Source: Pseudomonas brassicacearum subsp. brassicacearum
GTDB taxonomy: Bacteria > Pseudomonadota > Gammaproteobacteria > Pseudomonadales > Pseudomonadaceae
DNA: 64,000 nt
Assembly (NCBI RefSeq): GCF_008801605.1
Contig: NZ_VZPJ01000003.1
Coordinates: 124,001-188,000, forward strand
Direction of reading: 5' to 3'
Both the position numbers and the translations under genes were made by a program. Below are positions 1 through 9,082 of the stretch, one piece after another (position 1 is the first letter of the stretch; each line of letters begins with the position of its first letter). Under the pieces are notes generated by a model, which searched no databases, was not told where the DNA came from, and saw only the letters and a program-made list of their open reading frames with translations.

Positions 1-1249
1 GCTTGTTCGGCGGAATCACCACCACTTGCAGGCCGTAGATCTGGTGGAACTCGAACGCTTCGGTATCAGCGGTACCGGTCATGCCGGACAGCTTGTTGTA
101 CAGGCGGAAGTAGTTCTGGAAGGTGGTCGAGGCCAGGGTCTGGCTCTCGGCCTGGATATTCAGGCCTTCCTTCGCTTCGATGGCCTGGTGCAGGCCTTCG
201 GACAGGCGACGACCCGGCATGGTACGGCCGGTGTGTTCGTCCACCAGTACGACCTGGCCGTCCTGCACGATGTATTCGACGTTGCGATGGAACAGCTTGT
301 GCGCACGCAGGCCAGCATAAACGTGGGTCAGCAGGCCCAGGTTGTGGGCCGAGTACAGGCTCTCGCCTTCGGCCAGCAAACCAACACGGGTGAGCATTTC
401 CTCGACGAACTGGTGACCCGCTTCGTTGAGCTCGACCTGACGGGTCTTCTCGTCAACGGTGTAGTGCCCAGCCTGGGTCACTTCGCCTTCGACTTCCTCG
501 ACGTGCAACTTGAGCTGCGGGATCAGCTTGTTGATCTCGATGTACAGCTTGGAGCTGTCCTCGGCCTGACCGGAAATGATCAGCGGGGTACGGGCTTCGT
601 CGATGAGGATGGAGTCGACTTCGTCGATCACGGCAAAATTGAGTTCACGCTGGAATTTTTCTTCCATGCTGAACGCCATGTTGTCGCGCAGGTAGTCGAA
701 CCCGAATTCGTTGTTGGTGCCGTAGGTGATGTCGGCGGCGTAGGCGGCGCGCTTCTCTTCCGGCGGCTGGAACGGCGTGACGACGCCGACAGTCAGGCCG
801 AGGAATTCGTAGAGCGGGCGCATCCAGTTGGCGTCGCGGCGGGCCAGGTAGTCGTTGACCGTCACGACGTGCACGCCCTTGCCGGACAGCGCGTTGAGGT
901 ACACACCCAAGGTCGCCACGAGGGTCTTGCCCTCACCGGTACGCATTTCGGCGATCTTGCCTTCGTGCAAGGTCATGCCGCCGATCAACTGAACGTCGAA
1001 GTGGCGCATGCCCATGATCCGCTTGCCGGCTTCACGGGCGACCGCAAAGGCTTCAGGCAGGAGCTGGTCGAGGGTTTCCCCCTTGGCGATGCGGTCCTTG
1101 AATTCGGCAGTCTTGGCGCGTAACTGATCGTCCGAAAGGGCCACCATTTGCTCTTCGAAGGCATTGACAGTCTGTACCGTCTTGAGCATGCGCTTGACTT
1201 CACGCTCGTTCTTGCTTCCAAAAAGTTTCTTTAACAAAGGCGCAAACAT
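1..1249 (-). CDS. secA: Preprotein translocase ATPase SecA (partial, N-terminal 416 residues)
   Basis: SecA is the cytoplasmic motor that drives unfolded preproteins through SecYEG. The reading frame starts with [20 protein letters not shown] and leaves the window at base 1, so about 416 residues of the roughly 910 expected are present. Visible are the nucleotide-binding motif TGEGKT (about residues 104-109), the [10 protein letters not shown] segment, the [10 protein letters not shown] motif and the DEAD-like Walker [19 protein letters not shown]. The end of the visible part reaches the preprotein cross-linking region ([13 protein letters not shown]). The start was chosen because it gives the canonical SecA N-terminus. 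It is divergent from the DciA-like gene. Identity is certain; only the 3' half is missing because of the window edge. Confidence 0.97.
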   Translation of the reverse strand, partial: MFAPLLKKLFGSKNEREVKRMLKTVQTVNAFEEQMVALSDDQLRAKTAEFKDRIAKGETLDQLLPEAFAVAREAGKRIMGMRHFDVQLIGGMTLHEGKIAEMRTGEGKTLVATLGVYLNALSGKGVHVVTVNDYLARRDANWMRPLYEFLGLTVGVVTPFQPPEEKRAAYAADITYGTNNEFGFDYLRDNMAFSMEEKFQRELNFAVIDEVDSILIDEARTPLIISGQAEDSSKLYIEINKLIPQLKLHVEEVEGEVTQAGHYTVDEKTRQVELNEAGHQFVEEMLTRVGLLAEGESLYSAHNLGLLTHVYAGLRAHKLFHRNVEYIVQDGQVVLVDEHTGRTMPGRRLSEGLHQAIEAKEGLNIQAESQTLASTTFQNYFRLYNKLSGMTGTADTEAFEFHQIYGLQVVVIPPNK

Positions 1250-1556
1250 ATCGGCAGGATCTTCCACACTAAAGGGATGGAGGGCGGCCCCGTGAGTCGC
1301 CCGTGCAGCCCTCATGGCCGCATGCGAACGAGCATTCTACCCGGAAACGATGGAGAGGAAAGTGGCGTTATTCCACGATGCTGGCACAGCGCTGTGACGG
1401 GGCTTGCATAAAATAAGGGCTTTTGCGCGAACTTCAACCCACCCAGCGCAGAAGTTAATCATTGATTGTGCAGCCAAAAGCCGCTGGGCGAGAGGGTCGA
1501 GGCGCATCCGGCGCTTTCTGCTACCATGGCGCCTCTGTCACTTGCGGTATTCATTC
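1250..1556. promoter_or_regulatory. Divergent intergenic region between secA and the DciA-like gene
   Basis: About 307 bases without a gene. It must hold the promoters of both divergent genes. A TAAAAT-like box follows TTGCAT around 1405-1420, but no clear -35/-10 pair stands out. No repeat or RNA gene is visible. Confidence 0.35.
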
Positions 1557-2012
1557 ATGGCCTTTCGCCCTCTTCCAGCCAAGGCACCCGCCGTTCTGCT
1601 GCGCGAAGCCAAGCCGCTGAAAGCCATCTTTGGCCACGCCAAACGCCTGGGCCACTTGCAACGCCTGCTCGACAGCCAGTTGCAACCGGCCGCGCGCGAG
1701 CATTGCCACGTGGCCTCCTGGCGCGAAGGCAGCTTGCTGCTGATCGTCACCGACGGCCACTGGGCCACGCGCCTGCGCTACCAGCAAAAACGCCTGCTGC
1801 GCCAACTCCAGGCGTTCGAAGAATTCGCCAACCTGACGCGAATCCTGTTCAAGGTGCAACCGCCCACCGTCCAGGTCGGCGCCAAGGGGCACACGCTGGA
1901 TTTGTCCACCGACGCCGCCGCGACCATTCAGGCCACGGCGGATGGCATCACCGATCCCAACCTGCGGGCGGCGCTGGAGCGGTTGGCGGCGCATGCGCGG
2001 CCAAAGGATTGA
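1557..2012 (+). CDS. DciA-like DUF721 protein (predicted DnaB helicase loader/operator)
   Basis: This 151-residue protein starts MAFRPLPAKAPAVLLREAKP and has the DUF721 core: a short basic N-terminus, the KAIFGHAKRLGHLQRLLDSQL helix and a central strand-rich part (HCHVASWREGSLLLIVTDGHWATRLRYQ in outline). Such proteins adjacent to secA in pseudomonads belong to the DciA family, the ancestral replicative-helicase operator in bacteria that lack DnaC; this role is inferred from the family. An upstream in-frame ATG at 1404 would add 51 residues of low-complexity sequence. I prefer 1557 because the family motif begins there. It is divergent from secA, consistent with the usual lpxC - DUF721 - secA neighbourhood, although lpxC is not next to it here. 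Confidence 0.8.
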   Translation: MAFRPLPAKAPAVLLREAKPLKAIFGHAKRLGHLQRLLDSQLQPAAREHCHVASWREGSLLLIVTDGHWATRLRYQQKRLLRQLQAFEEFANLTRILFKVQPPTVQVGAKGHTLDLSTDAAATIQATADGITDPNLRAALERLAAHARPKD

Positions 2013-2037
2013 GACTTTCGGCGCCGGTTGGATAGCT

Positions 2038-2129
2038 ATCGCGAGCAAGCTCGCTCCCACAGGGGATCTGCGGCGGACACCTATTTCGTGTACGACGCCA
2101 ATCCTTGTGGGAGCGAGCCTGCTCGCGAA
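2038..2129. repeat. REPIN (two inverted REP sequences)
   Basis: Left arm ATCGCGAGCAAGCTCGCTCC and right arm GGGAGCGAGCCTGCTCGCGA flank about 40 bases. This is the typical Pseudomonas REP pair. Part of it (2054 onward) is included in the 247-bp tandem duplication. Confidence 0.85.
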
Positions 2130-2549
2130 GGCGGCGACTCGGTCCTGACTACCGGCGCTTGCTGCCACCGAGCAACGACCCCATCAACCCACGCACCAAT
2201 TGCCGGCCCAACTGATTGGCCGCCTGGCGCATGGCCGATTTCAATGCCTGGCCGGCCGCGGTGCCGAGAAACTCGCCGGCCTTTTCGGTGAAGCTCGGTT
2301 CTCCCACAGGGGATCTGCGGCGGACACCTATTTCGTGTACGACGCCAATCCTTGTGGGAGCGAGCCTGCTCGCGAAGGCGGCGACTCGGCCCTGACTACC
2401 GGCGCTTGCTGCCACCGAGCAACGACCCCATCAACCCACGCACCAATTGCCGGCCCAACTGATTGGCCGCCTGGCGCATGGCCGATTTCAATGCCTGGCC
2501 GGCCGCGGTGCCGAGAAACTCGCCGGCCTTTTCGGTGAAGCTCGGTTCT
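2054..2549. repeat. 247-bp tandem direct duplication (two copies)
   Basis: Bases 2054-2302 reappear at 2301-2549 with a constant offset of 247. I see one mismatch (T at 2143, C at 2390). The unit comprises most of a REPIN plus the last ~150 bases of the HerA-like ATPase gene, so it created a detached copy of that gene's 3' end. The two copies share only CT at the junction, pointing to a microhomology-type event. The second copy (2301-2549) contains the true gene end. Confidence 0.93.
2149..2302 (-). pseudogene. Duplicated 3' fragment of the HerA-like ATPase gene
   Basis: This fragment encodes the same C-terminal residues (EPSFTEKAGEFLGTAAGQAL, then the LGRQLVRGLMGSLLGGSKRR tail) and stop codon as the intact gene ending at 2396. 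It is the downstream copy made by the 247-bp tandem duplication. It has no start of its own and would only be read as an artificial ORF running through REP sequence, so it is a gene remnant rather than a gene. Confidence 0.85.
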
Positions 2550-3883
2550 TCCGCCGTCGGCTTGCCCGGCGCCTCTTCGGCCTGCGGTTCCAGCCCTTTG
2601 CGGCCCATCAGCACTTCATAGGCCGATTCGCGATCTATGGGTTTGTCATAGCGCCCTTGCAACGGCGAACTGGCGATCAACCCGGCGCGCTCGGCTTCGC
2701 TCAGCGGCCCGATGCGCGATTGCGGTGGCGCCACCAACACCCGCTGGACCACTTCCGGCGTACCTTTTTCCTGCAAGGTGCCCACCAGGGCTTCACCGAT
2801 GCCCAGCTCGGTCAGCACCGCCAGGGCATCGAACTGCGGGTTGGGCCGGAAGCCGTCGGCCACCGCCCGCAGGGATTTCTGCTCCTTGGCAGTGAAGGCC
2901 CGCAACCCGTGCTGGATGCGCAAGCCCAACTGCGCCAGCACGTCGTCCGGCAAGTCGCCCGGCGACTGGGTCACGAAATACACCCCCACACCCTTGGAAC
3001 GGATCAGCCGCACCACTTGCTCCAGGCGTTCCTGCAAGGCCTTGGGAGTGCCGGCAAAAAGCAAATGCGCCTCGTCGAAGAACAGCGCCAACAGCGGTTT
3101 GTCCGCATCGCCGCGCTCGGGTAACTGCTCGAACAGCTCGGCCAGCAGCCACAACAGGAACGTCGCGTAGACCTTCGGCGCCTCATGGACCAGACGGCTG
3201 GCGTCGAGCAAGTGAATGCGACCACGGCCATCACTGGCCGGTTGCAGGATGTCTTCGAGCTGCAACGCCGGCTCGCCGAACAACGCGTCCGCGCCCTGCT
3301 GTTCCAGGGTGGACAAACGTCGCAACAACGCCTGGCTGGAGCCGGTGGTCATCAGGGCCGCGTCGTCCCCCAGCAACTCGGGGTTGTCCTTGAGATGGTT
3401 GAGCAGCGCCTTCAGGTCCTTGAGGTCCAGTAGCAACAGCCCTTCGCGGTCGGCCACCTTGAACGCGGCGTAGAGCGCCGACTGCTGGCTGTCCGTCAGT
3501 TCCAGCAGACTGCCGATCAACAACGGACCCATTTCACTCAAGGTGGTGCGCAGCGGATGACCGGACTGGCCGTGGATATCCCACAAGGTCACCGGATAAG
3601 CCTGGGGCTTGTGATTGAGCCAAGGCATGCCGGCGATGCGCTCGGCGATCTTGCCCTGGGGGTTGCCCGCCGCGCCGAGGCCGCACAGGTCACCCTTGAT
3701 GTCCGCCGCGAACACCGCCACGCCGGCGTCGCTGAACATTTCGGCCAGGCGCTGCAAGGTGACGGTCTTGCCGGTACCGGTGGCACCCGCCACCAGACCA
3801 TGACGGTTCGCCAGGCGCATGGCCTGGGCGATGGGCTGGCCGCTAAGGTCGGCCCCGATAACGAGTTGCGATGAGTCAGGCAT
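2396..3883 (-). CDS. HerA-like DUF853 ATPase (YjgR family)
   Basis: A 495-residue P-loop ATPase of the HerA/FtsK superfamily. Walker A GATGTGKT lies at about residues 33-40, just after an N-terminal strand segment (LVIGADLSGQPIAQAMRLAN). Walker B is LLALFFDEAHLLF, followed by an RLIRSKGVGVYFVTQSPGDLP segment typical of DUF853. The C-terminal tail (GEFLGTAAGQALKSAMRQAA) is Ala/Gly rich and basic. The biological role of YjgR-type proteins is not established; DNA-directed motor activity is inferred from the fold. I chose the ATG at 3883 because family members begin close to LVIGADLSG; an upstream ATG at 3940 would add 19 atypical residues. The 3' end was copied by the tandem duplication downstream. 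Confidence 0.88.
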   Translation of the reverse strand: MPDSSQLVIGADLSGQPIAQAMRLANRHGLVAGATGTGKTVTLQRLAEMFSDAGVAVFAADIKGDLCGLGAAGNPQGKIAERIAGMPWLNHKPQAYPVTLWDIHGQSGHPLRTTLSEMGPLLIGSLLELTDSQQSALYAAFKVADREGLLLLDLKDLKALLNHLKDNPELLGDDAALMTTGSSQALLRRLSTLEQQGADALFGEPALQLEDILQPASDGRGRIHLLDASRLVHEAPKVYATFLLWLLAELFEQLPERGDADKPLLALFFDEAHLLFAGTPKALQERLEQVVRLIRSKGVGVYFVTQSPGDLPDDVLAQLGLRIQHGLRAFTAKEQKSLRAVADGFRPNPQFDALAVLTELGIGEALVGTLQEKGTPEVVQRVLVAPPQSRIGPLSEAERAGLIASSPLQGRYDKPIDRESAYEVLMGRKGLEPQAEEAPGKPTAEEPSFTEKAGEFLGTAAGQALKSAMRQAANQLGRQLVRGLMGSLLGGSKRR

Positions 3884-3999
3884 GTGGTCACCCGTGGTGT
3901 TTGCGATGTGACGCCATTTTGCACGCTTATATAAAAGCATGCCTGGCGCATTAAGCTCCTGGCGTCAGGAATAATAGCCTGCGAACCCGGACTGGCCCT

Positions 4000-4065
4000 A
4001 TCGCGAGCAAGCTCGCTCCCACATGGGATCTGTGCCTCTCCTGTGGGAGCGAGCTTGCTCGCGAT
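4000..4065. repeat. REP pair
   Basis: ATCGCGAGCAAGCTCGCTCC and its inverted partner GGGAGCGAGCTTGCTCGCGA enclose about 18 bases. It lies between the divergent HerA-like ATPase and glycosyltransferase genes. Confidence 0.85.
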
Positions 4066-4181
4066 GAGGCCCTCTCAAACCCGGCAATACTCCACTGACA
4101 CCCCAACCCCACAACCTCAACCGAACATCTATTCTTACTAAAGGTCAACACAGGAGAACACTGACCGGAGGGACGTTCATC

Positions 4182-5294
4182 GTGCATATAGCGGACATAA
4201 CCATGTTCTACGCCCCCGCCAGCGGAGGCGTGCGCACTTATCTGGATGCCAAGCACCGGCGCCTGGGCGATCGGCCCGGTATTCGCCACAGTCTGTTGAT
4301 CCCCGGCGCGCATTTGAGCGAGCACGATGGGATCTACAAGGTTCCGGCCCCTGCACTGCCGTTCGGCAAGGGCTATCGCTTCCCCCTTCGCCTGGCCCCC
4401 TGGCGCAATGTCCTGCGCGATCTACAGCCCGATCTGATTGAAGTCGGCGATCCCTACCTCACGGCCTGGGCCGCGCTGGATGCCCGTCGCCAGCTCGACG
4501 TGCCCGTCATCGGTTTCTATCACTCCGACCTGCCACTGCTGGTCAGCAACCGCATGGGCAACTGGTTCACCCCCAACATCGAAGCTTATGTCAGCAAGTT
4601 GTACGGCAATTTCGACCGGGTCCTGGCGCCGAGCCAGGTCATGGCCGACAAACTGACCGGGTTGGGGGTCAAGAACGTCTACGTGCAACCGTTGGGCGTC
4701 GACCTGCAAACCTTCAACCCGGCCGCCCGTGACCCGGAGTTGCGCGCAGAGCTGGGCATCGCCGAAGACGCGCGCCTGCTGATTTTCGCTGGTCGCGGCT
4801 CCAAGGAAAAAAACCTGCCGGTGCTGCTCAAGTGCATGAAACGCCTGGGCGAGCGCTACCACCTGCTGTTGGTGGGCTCGTCGATGCCCGCCTTGGTGCC
4901 GGACAACGTCACGGTGATCGATGAATTCTGCCCGGCGCCGCAAGTCGCCCGGCTCATGGCCAGCGCCGATGCCCTGCTGCACGCCGGTGACCAGGAAACC
5001 TTCGGCCTGGTGATCCTCGAAGCCATGGCCAGTGGCATTCCCGTGGTGGCGGTGGCGGCCGGGGCCTTCACCGAAATCGTCGACGAAGACTGCGGCCTGC
5101 TGTGCATGCCCAACAACCCACAGGCCATGGCCAACGCCGTGCGCCAACTGTTTTCCGAAGGCTGTCAGCGCCGGGGGGTATTGGCACGCCGGCACGTGGA
5201 GCGTCATTACGCCTGGGATACCGTGGTCAACAGCTTGCTGGGGCACTACTACGCCGTGCTCGGCGAGCAGATGCCACTGCTGGCCAATGGTTGA
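4182..5294 (+). CDS. GT4-type glycosyltransferase (group 1)
   Basis: A 370-residue GT-B fold glycosyltransferase. The N-terminal acceptor half begins MHIADITMFYAPASGGVRTY, with the glycine-rich GGVRTY loop. The C-terminal donor half has the sugar-nucleotide segment FAGRGSKEKNLPVLLKCMKR and the EX7E motif ETFGLVILE (E272 and E280). It probably transfers a hexose from a nucleotide sugar to a lipid or glycan; the donor and acceptor cannot be read from the sequence. The start is GTG at 4182 with a GGAGG ribosome-binding site at 4167-4171; the next in-frame ATG would remove the first strand. It is the first of three codirectional genes (deacetylase-like, UPF0104 membrane protein), suggesting a glycolipid or polysaccharide assembly operon. 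Confidence 0.88.
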   Translation: MHIADITMFYAPASGGVRTYLDAKHRRLGDRPGIRHSLLIPGAHLSEHDGIYKVPAPALPFGKGYRFPLRLAPWRNVLRDLQPDLIEVGDPYLTAWAALDARRQLDVPVIGFYHSDLPLLVSNRMGNWFTPNIEAYVSKLYGNFDRVLAPSQVMADKLTGLGVKNVYVQPLGVDLQTFNPAARDPELRAELGIAEDARLLIFAGRGSKEKNLPVLLKCMKRLGERYHLLLVGSSMPALVPDNVTVIDEFCPAPQVARLMASADALLHAGDQETFGLVILEAMASGIPVVAVAAGAFTEIVDEDCGLLCMPNNPQAMANAVRQLFSEGCQRRGVLARRHVERHYAWDTVVNSLLGHYYAVLGEQMPLLANG

Positions 5295-5470
5295 GGCGAG
5301 GTCCGTGTCGATGAATCAATCGTCCAGTGTCCTGTTTCGCAAATACGTTTCTTTCTTGGCGAGTGGCTGTTGTCGTCAGGCAAGGCGCCGCGACGAGTCA
5401 TAGCCCGCTATGGCGAGGAGCGGCAACGCAGCATGACGACAACAGACACCGTCAAAAAGGAACAGTATTT

Positions 5471-6238
5471 GTGATACAGGACACTAGCGTCCTCCTGGTG
5501 CTACACGACGTGGCACCGCAAACCTGGCCCGACTACCAGCCCTTCGTCGAAGCCGTTGATGCCCTCGGCCAGGTACCGATGACCTGGTTGGTGGTGCCGG
5601 ACTTTCATCGCCACAATGCCTTGGAGGCTCATCCTGGCTTTCGGCGCCTGCTCGACAGCCGGGTCGAGCGCGGCGACGAACTGGTGTTGCATGGCTACTA
5701 CCATTGCGACGACGGTCCTGTTGCCCGTCACCCCAAGGACTGGTTCATGCGCCGGGTCTATACCCACGAAGGTGAGTTCTACAACCTGTCCGAGGCCGCC
5801 GCCCTCGCCCGCCTGCGCGCCGGGATCGACACCTTTGAACGCTACCACTGGCCGCTGGAGGGTTTCGTCGCCCCCGCCTGGTTGATGAGCGAAGGCACGC
5901 GCCAGGCCTTGCGCCAGTTGCCGCTAAGCTACACCAGTGACACCCAACACCTTTATCGCCTGCCCGACTTCACTGCCATCGACGCGCCGGGGCTGGTCTG
6001 GAGTGCCCGCAGCGCCTGGCGCCGTGGCCTGTCGAAAGTCATCAGCGACCAACGCGAACAGCGCTGGCGCCAGGCCCCGGTGATTCGCCTGGGCCTGCAC
6101 CCAGTGGACATGCGCCATACCTTTTCCCGGGACTATTGGCTGCGCACCCTCGAACGCCTGCTCAACGACGGTCGTGTACCCATGACCAAAGTCGGCTGGC
6201 TGGCGACCCAGGGGCTGCGGGTCAGCAGCGCCGCATGA
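5471..6238 (+). CDS. DUF2334 polysaccharide deacetylase-like protein
   Basis: A 255-residue protein of the DUF2334 group, distant relatives of NodB-type carbohydrate deacetylases. Metal-site-like motifs are LHDVAP near the N-terminus and HGYYHCDD further in, with APAWLMS in the later part. It is predicted to act on a sugar polymer or glycolipid, but catalytic activity is not demonstrated for the group. The start is taken as GTG 5471 (V-I-Q-D-T-S), preceded at good spacing by AAAAAGGAA; the longer ORF from 5327 would add 48 residues translated from an intergenic stretch that contains a small palindrome near 5395-5415. Its stop overlaps the start of the following membrane protein (ATGA), which indicates translational coupling. 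Confidence 0.82.
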   Translation: MIQDTSVLLVLHDVAPQTWPDYQPFVEAVDALGQVPMTWLVVPDFHRHNALEAHPGFRRLLDSRVERGDELVLHGYYHCDDGPVARHPKDWFMRRVYTHEGEFYNLSEAAALARLRAGIDTFERYHWPLEGFVAPAWLMSEGTRQALRQLPLSYTSDTQHLYRLPDFTAIDAPGLVWSARSAWRRGLSKVISDQREQRWRQAPVIRLGLHPVDMRHTFSRDYWLRTLERLLNDGRVPMTKVGWLATQGLRVSSAA

Positions 6239-7230
6239 AACGGCTGATCTGGCTGGGCGCCGCCCTGCTCACGGCGCTACTGGTGCCGCTGCTGGTCGGC
6301 GGCGGGGAAATGTGGTCACGGGTGCAGCGCTTTCCGTTGTCGCTACTGCTGGCCATGCTCGGCATGATCGTGCTGTGCTGGGGCTTGAACTCCGTGCGCT
6401 TGCGCCTGCTGCTGGGGGAACACCGTGGGCGCATCGGCGGGCTGAAAAGCATCGGCGTGGTGATGTCCACCGAGTTCGCCATGTGCGCGACGCCCGGTGG
6501 CAGTGGCGGCCCACTGACGCTGATGGCCCTGCTGGCGCGCAACGGCGTGCGCCCGGCCCATGGCAGCGCGGTGTTTGCCATGGATCAATTGAGCGACTTG
6601 CTGTTCTTCCTCTGCGCCTTGGTCGGCATTCTGTTTTACGCGCTGTTCCAGAACCTCAGCCAGCGCATGGAATGGATGTTGGCGTTAAGTGCGATTTCAT
6701 TGTTTGGCGGGCTGTTTGGCTGCGTGTTGGTGGCCCGCTATCACCGCAGATTGATTCTGCTGGGCGCTCGACTGCTTCGCCACCTGCGCGTAAAAGCCGT
6801 TACCCGTCGACGCTGGGCGCGCAAGATCCTGAGCTTCCTGGCGGCGTTCACCGACACCTTGAAACTGCCAAAACAGACACTGTTCCAGGTCTTCGGCCTG
6901 ACCTGCCTGCATTGGGCGCTGCGCTACAGCGTGTTGTACCTGGCGTTGAAGGGGCTGGGAGCGGATCTGCAGTGGGCCTGGAGTTTCCTGATCCAGATGC
7001 TGTCCTTGAGTGCGGGACAGTTCAGCCTGCTGCCGGGCGGTGCCGGGGCGGCCGAATTGACTTCGGCGGCGCTGCTGGCCCCCATGGTGGGCAAATCCAC
7101 CGCAGCGGCGGCGATTCTGATCTGGCGGGCGGTGACCTATTACTTTTATCTGGTGGCCGGCGGGCCGGTGTTCTTCCTGATGGTCGGGCGACCGTTGCTC
7201 AAGAAACTGGTCAGGCTCAGACAGGCCTGA
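6235..7230 (+). CDS. UPF0104 / lysylphosphatidylglycerol synthase TM-region family membrane protein
   Basis: A 331-residue integral membrane protein with about eight hydrophobic segments, beginning MKRLIWLGAALLTALLVPLL. The ATPGGSGGPLTLMAL stretch (about residues 84-98) and the late LLPGGAGAAELTSAALLAPM segment are the glycine-rich signatures of this family, which includes the flippase domain of MprF. Family members are proposed to move lipids or lipid-linked sugars across the inner membrane. Its start codon overlaps the stop of the deacetylase-like gene (ATGA at 6235), so it is coupled to the glycosyltransferase operon, consistent with handling a glycosylated lipid made by its neighbours. 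The exact substrate is unknown. Confidence 0.85.
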   Translation: MKRLIWLGAALLTALLVPLLVGGGEMWSRVQRFPLSLLLAMLGMIVLCWGLNSVRLRLLLGEHRGRIGGLKSIGVVMSTEFAMCATPGGSGGPLTLMALLARNGVRPAHGSAVFAMDQLSDLLFFLCALVGILFYALFQNLSQRMEWMLALSAISLFGGLFGCVLVARYHRRLILLGARLLRHLRVKAVTRRRWARKILSFLAAFTDTLKLPKQTLFQVFGLTCLHWALRYSVLYLALKGLGADLQWAWSFLIQMLSLSAGQFSLLPGGAGAAELTSAALLAPMVGKSTAAAAILIWRAVTYYFYLVAGGPVFFLMVGRPLLKKLVRLRQA

Positions 7231-7234
7231 CGCA

Positions 7235-7408
7235 TCACGGCTTCTGTTCGGGCTCGTCCTGGGGATGCAGTTGCTCCCACAATTGCGCGGCATCGGGAAA
7301 CTCAGTGCCGTCCTCCGGGCCCAACGCATCTGGGTCATAGCGGCTGAGGCAGCCCTCGCCCAGGGTCGCCGGCGCCTTGGAGGTGGCTTTGTCCAATGGA
7401 TCGGTCAT
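7235..7408 (-). CDS. Small acidic hypothetical protein (57 aa)
   Basis: This short ORF starts MTDPLDKATSKAPATLGEGC and is rich in Asp, Glu and Pro with no membrane segment; the central CLSRYDPDALGPEDGTEFPD part looks disordered. A GAGG ribosome-binding site lies 6 bases before the ATG at 7408; another in-frame ATG at 7420 is possible. It follows purU on the same strand, after that gene's terminator hairpin, and converges on the UPF0104 gene only 4 bases away. I do not recognise a family with certainty; short acidic ORFs of this kind are often annotated in Pseudomonas. Function unknown. Confidence 0.55.
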   Translation of the reverse strand: MTDPLDKATSKAPATLGEGCLSRYDPDALGPEDGTEFPDAAQLWEQLHPQDEPEQKP

Positions 7409-7421
7409 GGCGAACCTCATG

Positions 7422-7457
7422 AAAAAAGGGCCTGGCGATCGCTCCTCCAGGCCCTTT
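7422..7457 (-). terminator. Rho-independent terminator after purU
   Basis: An 11-bp stem (AAAGGGCCTGG at 7425-7435 with CCAGGCCCTTT at 7447-7457) is followed on the minus strand by a T run. It ends the purU transcript just before the small 57-aa ORF. Confidence 0.85.
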
Positions 7458-7466
7458 GCAGTGTAG

Positions 7467-8315
<849 letters not shown>

Positions 8316-8620
8316 TAGGGAAACTCCAGAACTTCGCAAAGGCGGCCATTCTAGCCATTGCGCGGCAAAACTGCAGTATCGATGACGCGCCGAATCATGG
8401 GCGACAGCCCAGGTCACAGCCTGCGAGGGTCGGGAAGGCGGATTATATGTGTGAACAGATGTGAAGACTCTGCCGCAGTATTTAACTGCAACAGGCGTTT
8501 TTGTGGCACAGCACTAATTAATTAAATAAAACACCGGTTAAATGTTTACTTGATGAAACTGTCTGATTACTATTGCCACACTGTCTCCTTGTCACCCGCG
8601 TCCTACATAAGGTAGTCCAC
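8316..8620. promoter_or_regulatory. AT-rich divergent control region between purU and mvaT
   Basis: Bases 8440-8600 are much more AT-rich than the surroundings (TTAATTAATTAAATAAAACA around 8514-8533), the kind of DNA that MvaT-type silencers bind, so autoregulation is plausible. TTGATG at 8550 followed by TATTGC at 8571 is a weak promoter candidate for mvaT. No ORF or RNA gene is visible. Confidence 0.5.
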
Positions 8621-8998
8621 ATGTCCTTGATCAATGAATACCGTGCCACAGAAGAAGCCATCAAAGAACTGCAAGCTCGCCTGAAAAACCTGTCCCAAGA
8701 CGACAAACTGCAAACCGAGCTTGAATTCGAAGGCAAACTGCGCACGCTGATGGGCGAATACTCCAAGTCGCTGCGCGACATCATTGCCCTGCTGGATCCA
8801 GAAGCCAAGTCGAGCAAAGCCCCACGCGGCGCCGTCAAAACTACCGGCACCAAACGCGCTCGCAAAGTTAAGCAATACAAGAACCCGCACAACGGCGAAG
8901 TCATCGAAACCAAAGGTGGCAACCACAAGACTCTGAAAGAGTGGAAAGCCAAGTGGGGCGGTGACGTGGTTGAAGGCTGGGCAACCCTGCTGGGTTAA
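8621..8998 (+). CDS. mvaT: H-NS-like xenogeneic silencer MvaT
   Basis: A 125-residue nucleoid protein that binds AT-rich DNA and silences foreign genes in Pseudomonas. The N-terminal half (MSLINEYRATEEAIKELQAR to about residue 60) is a heptad-rich oligomerisation coiled coil. The C-terminal half has the DNA-binding module RARKVKQYKNPHNGEVIETK followed by GGNHKTLKEWKAKWG, almost identical to P. aeruginosa MvaT as I recall it. The ATG at 8621 is preceded by AAGGTAG. An AT-rich control region lies upstream and a strong terminator downstream, so it is monocistronic. Paralogues (MvaU/MvaV) exist in the group; MvaT is the best match by the N-terminal residues. Confidence 0.95.
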   Translation: MSLINEYRATEEAIKELQARLKNLSQDDKLQTELEFEGKLRTLMGEYSKSLRDIIALLDPEAKSSKAPRGAVKTTGTKRARKVKQYKNPHNGEVIETKGGNHKTLKEWKAKWGGDVVEGWATLLG

Positions 8999-9029
8999 GC
9001 CTCACCGGTTCGCACCGTTCTTAGCGAAC

Positions 9030-9061
9030 AAAAAACGCCAGCGATTGCTGGCGTTTTTTTT
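9030..9061 (+). terminator. Rho-independent terminator of mvaT
   Basis: Stem AAAAACGCCAGC (9031-9042), loop GATT, GCTGGCGTTTTT and a run of T. Symmetric A/T flanks make it potentially bidirectional with the converging sbcB gene. Confidence 0.92.
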
Positions 9062-9082
9062 GCCTGTCATCTTTTCACTTCA

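Noticed and set aside
26..1123. A 365-residue plus-strand frame at the window start
   Set aside because: It is antisense to secA, whose motifs are clear.
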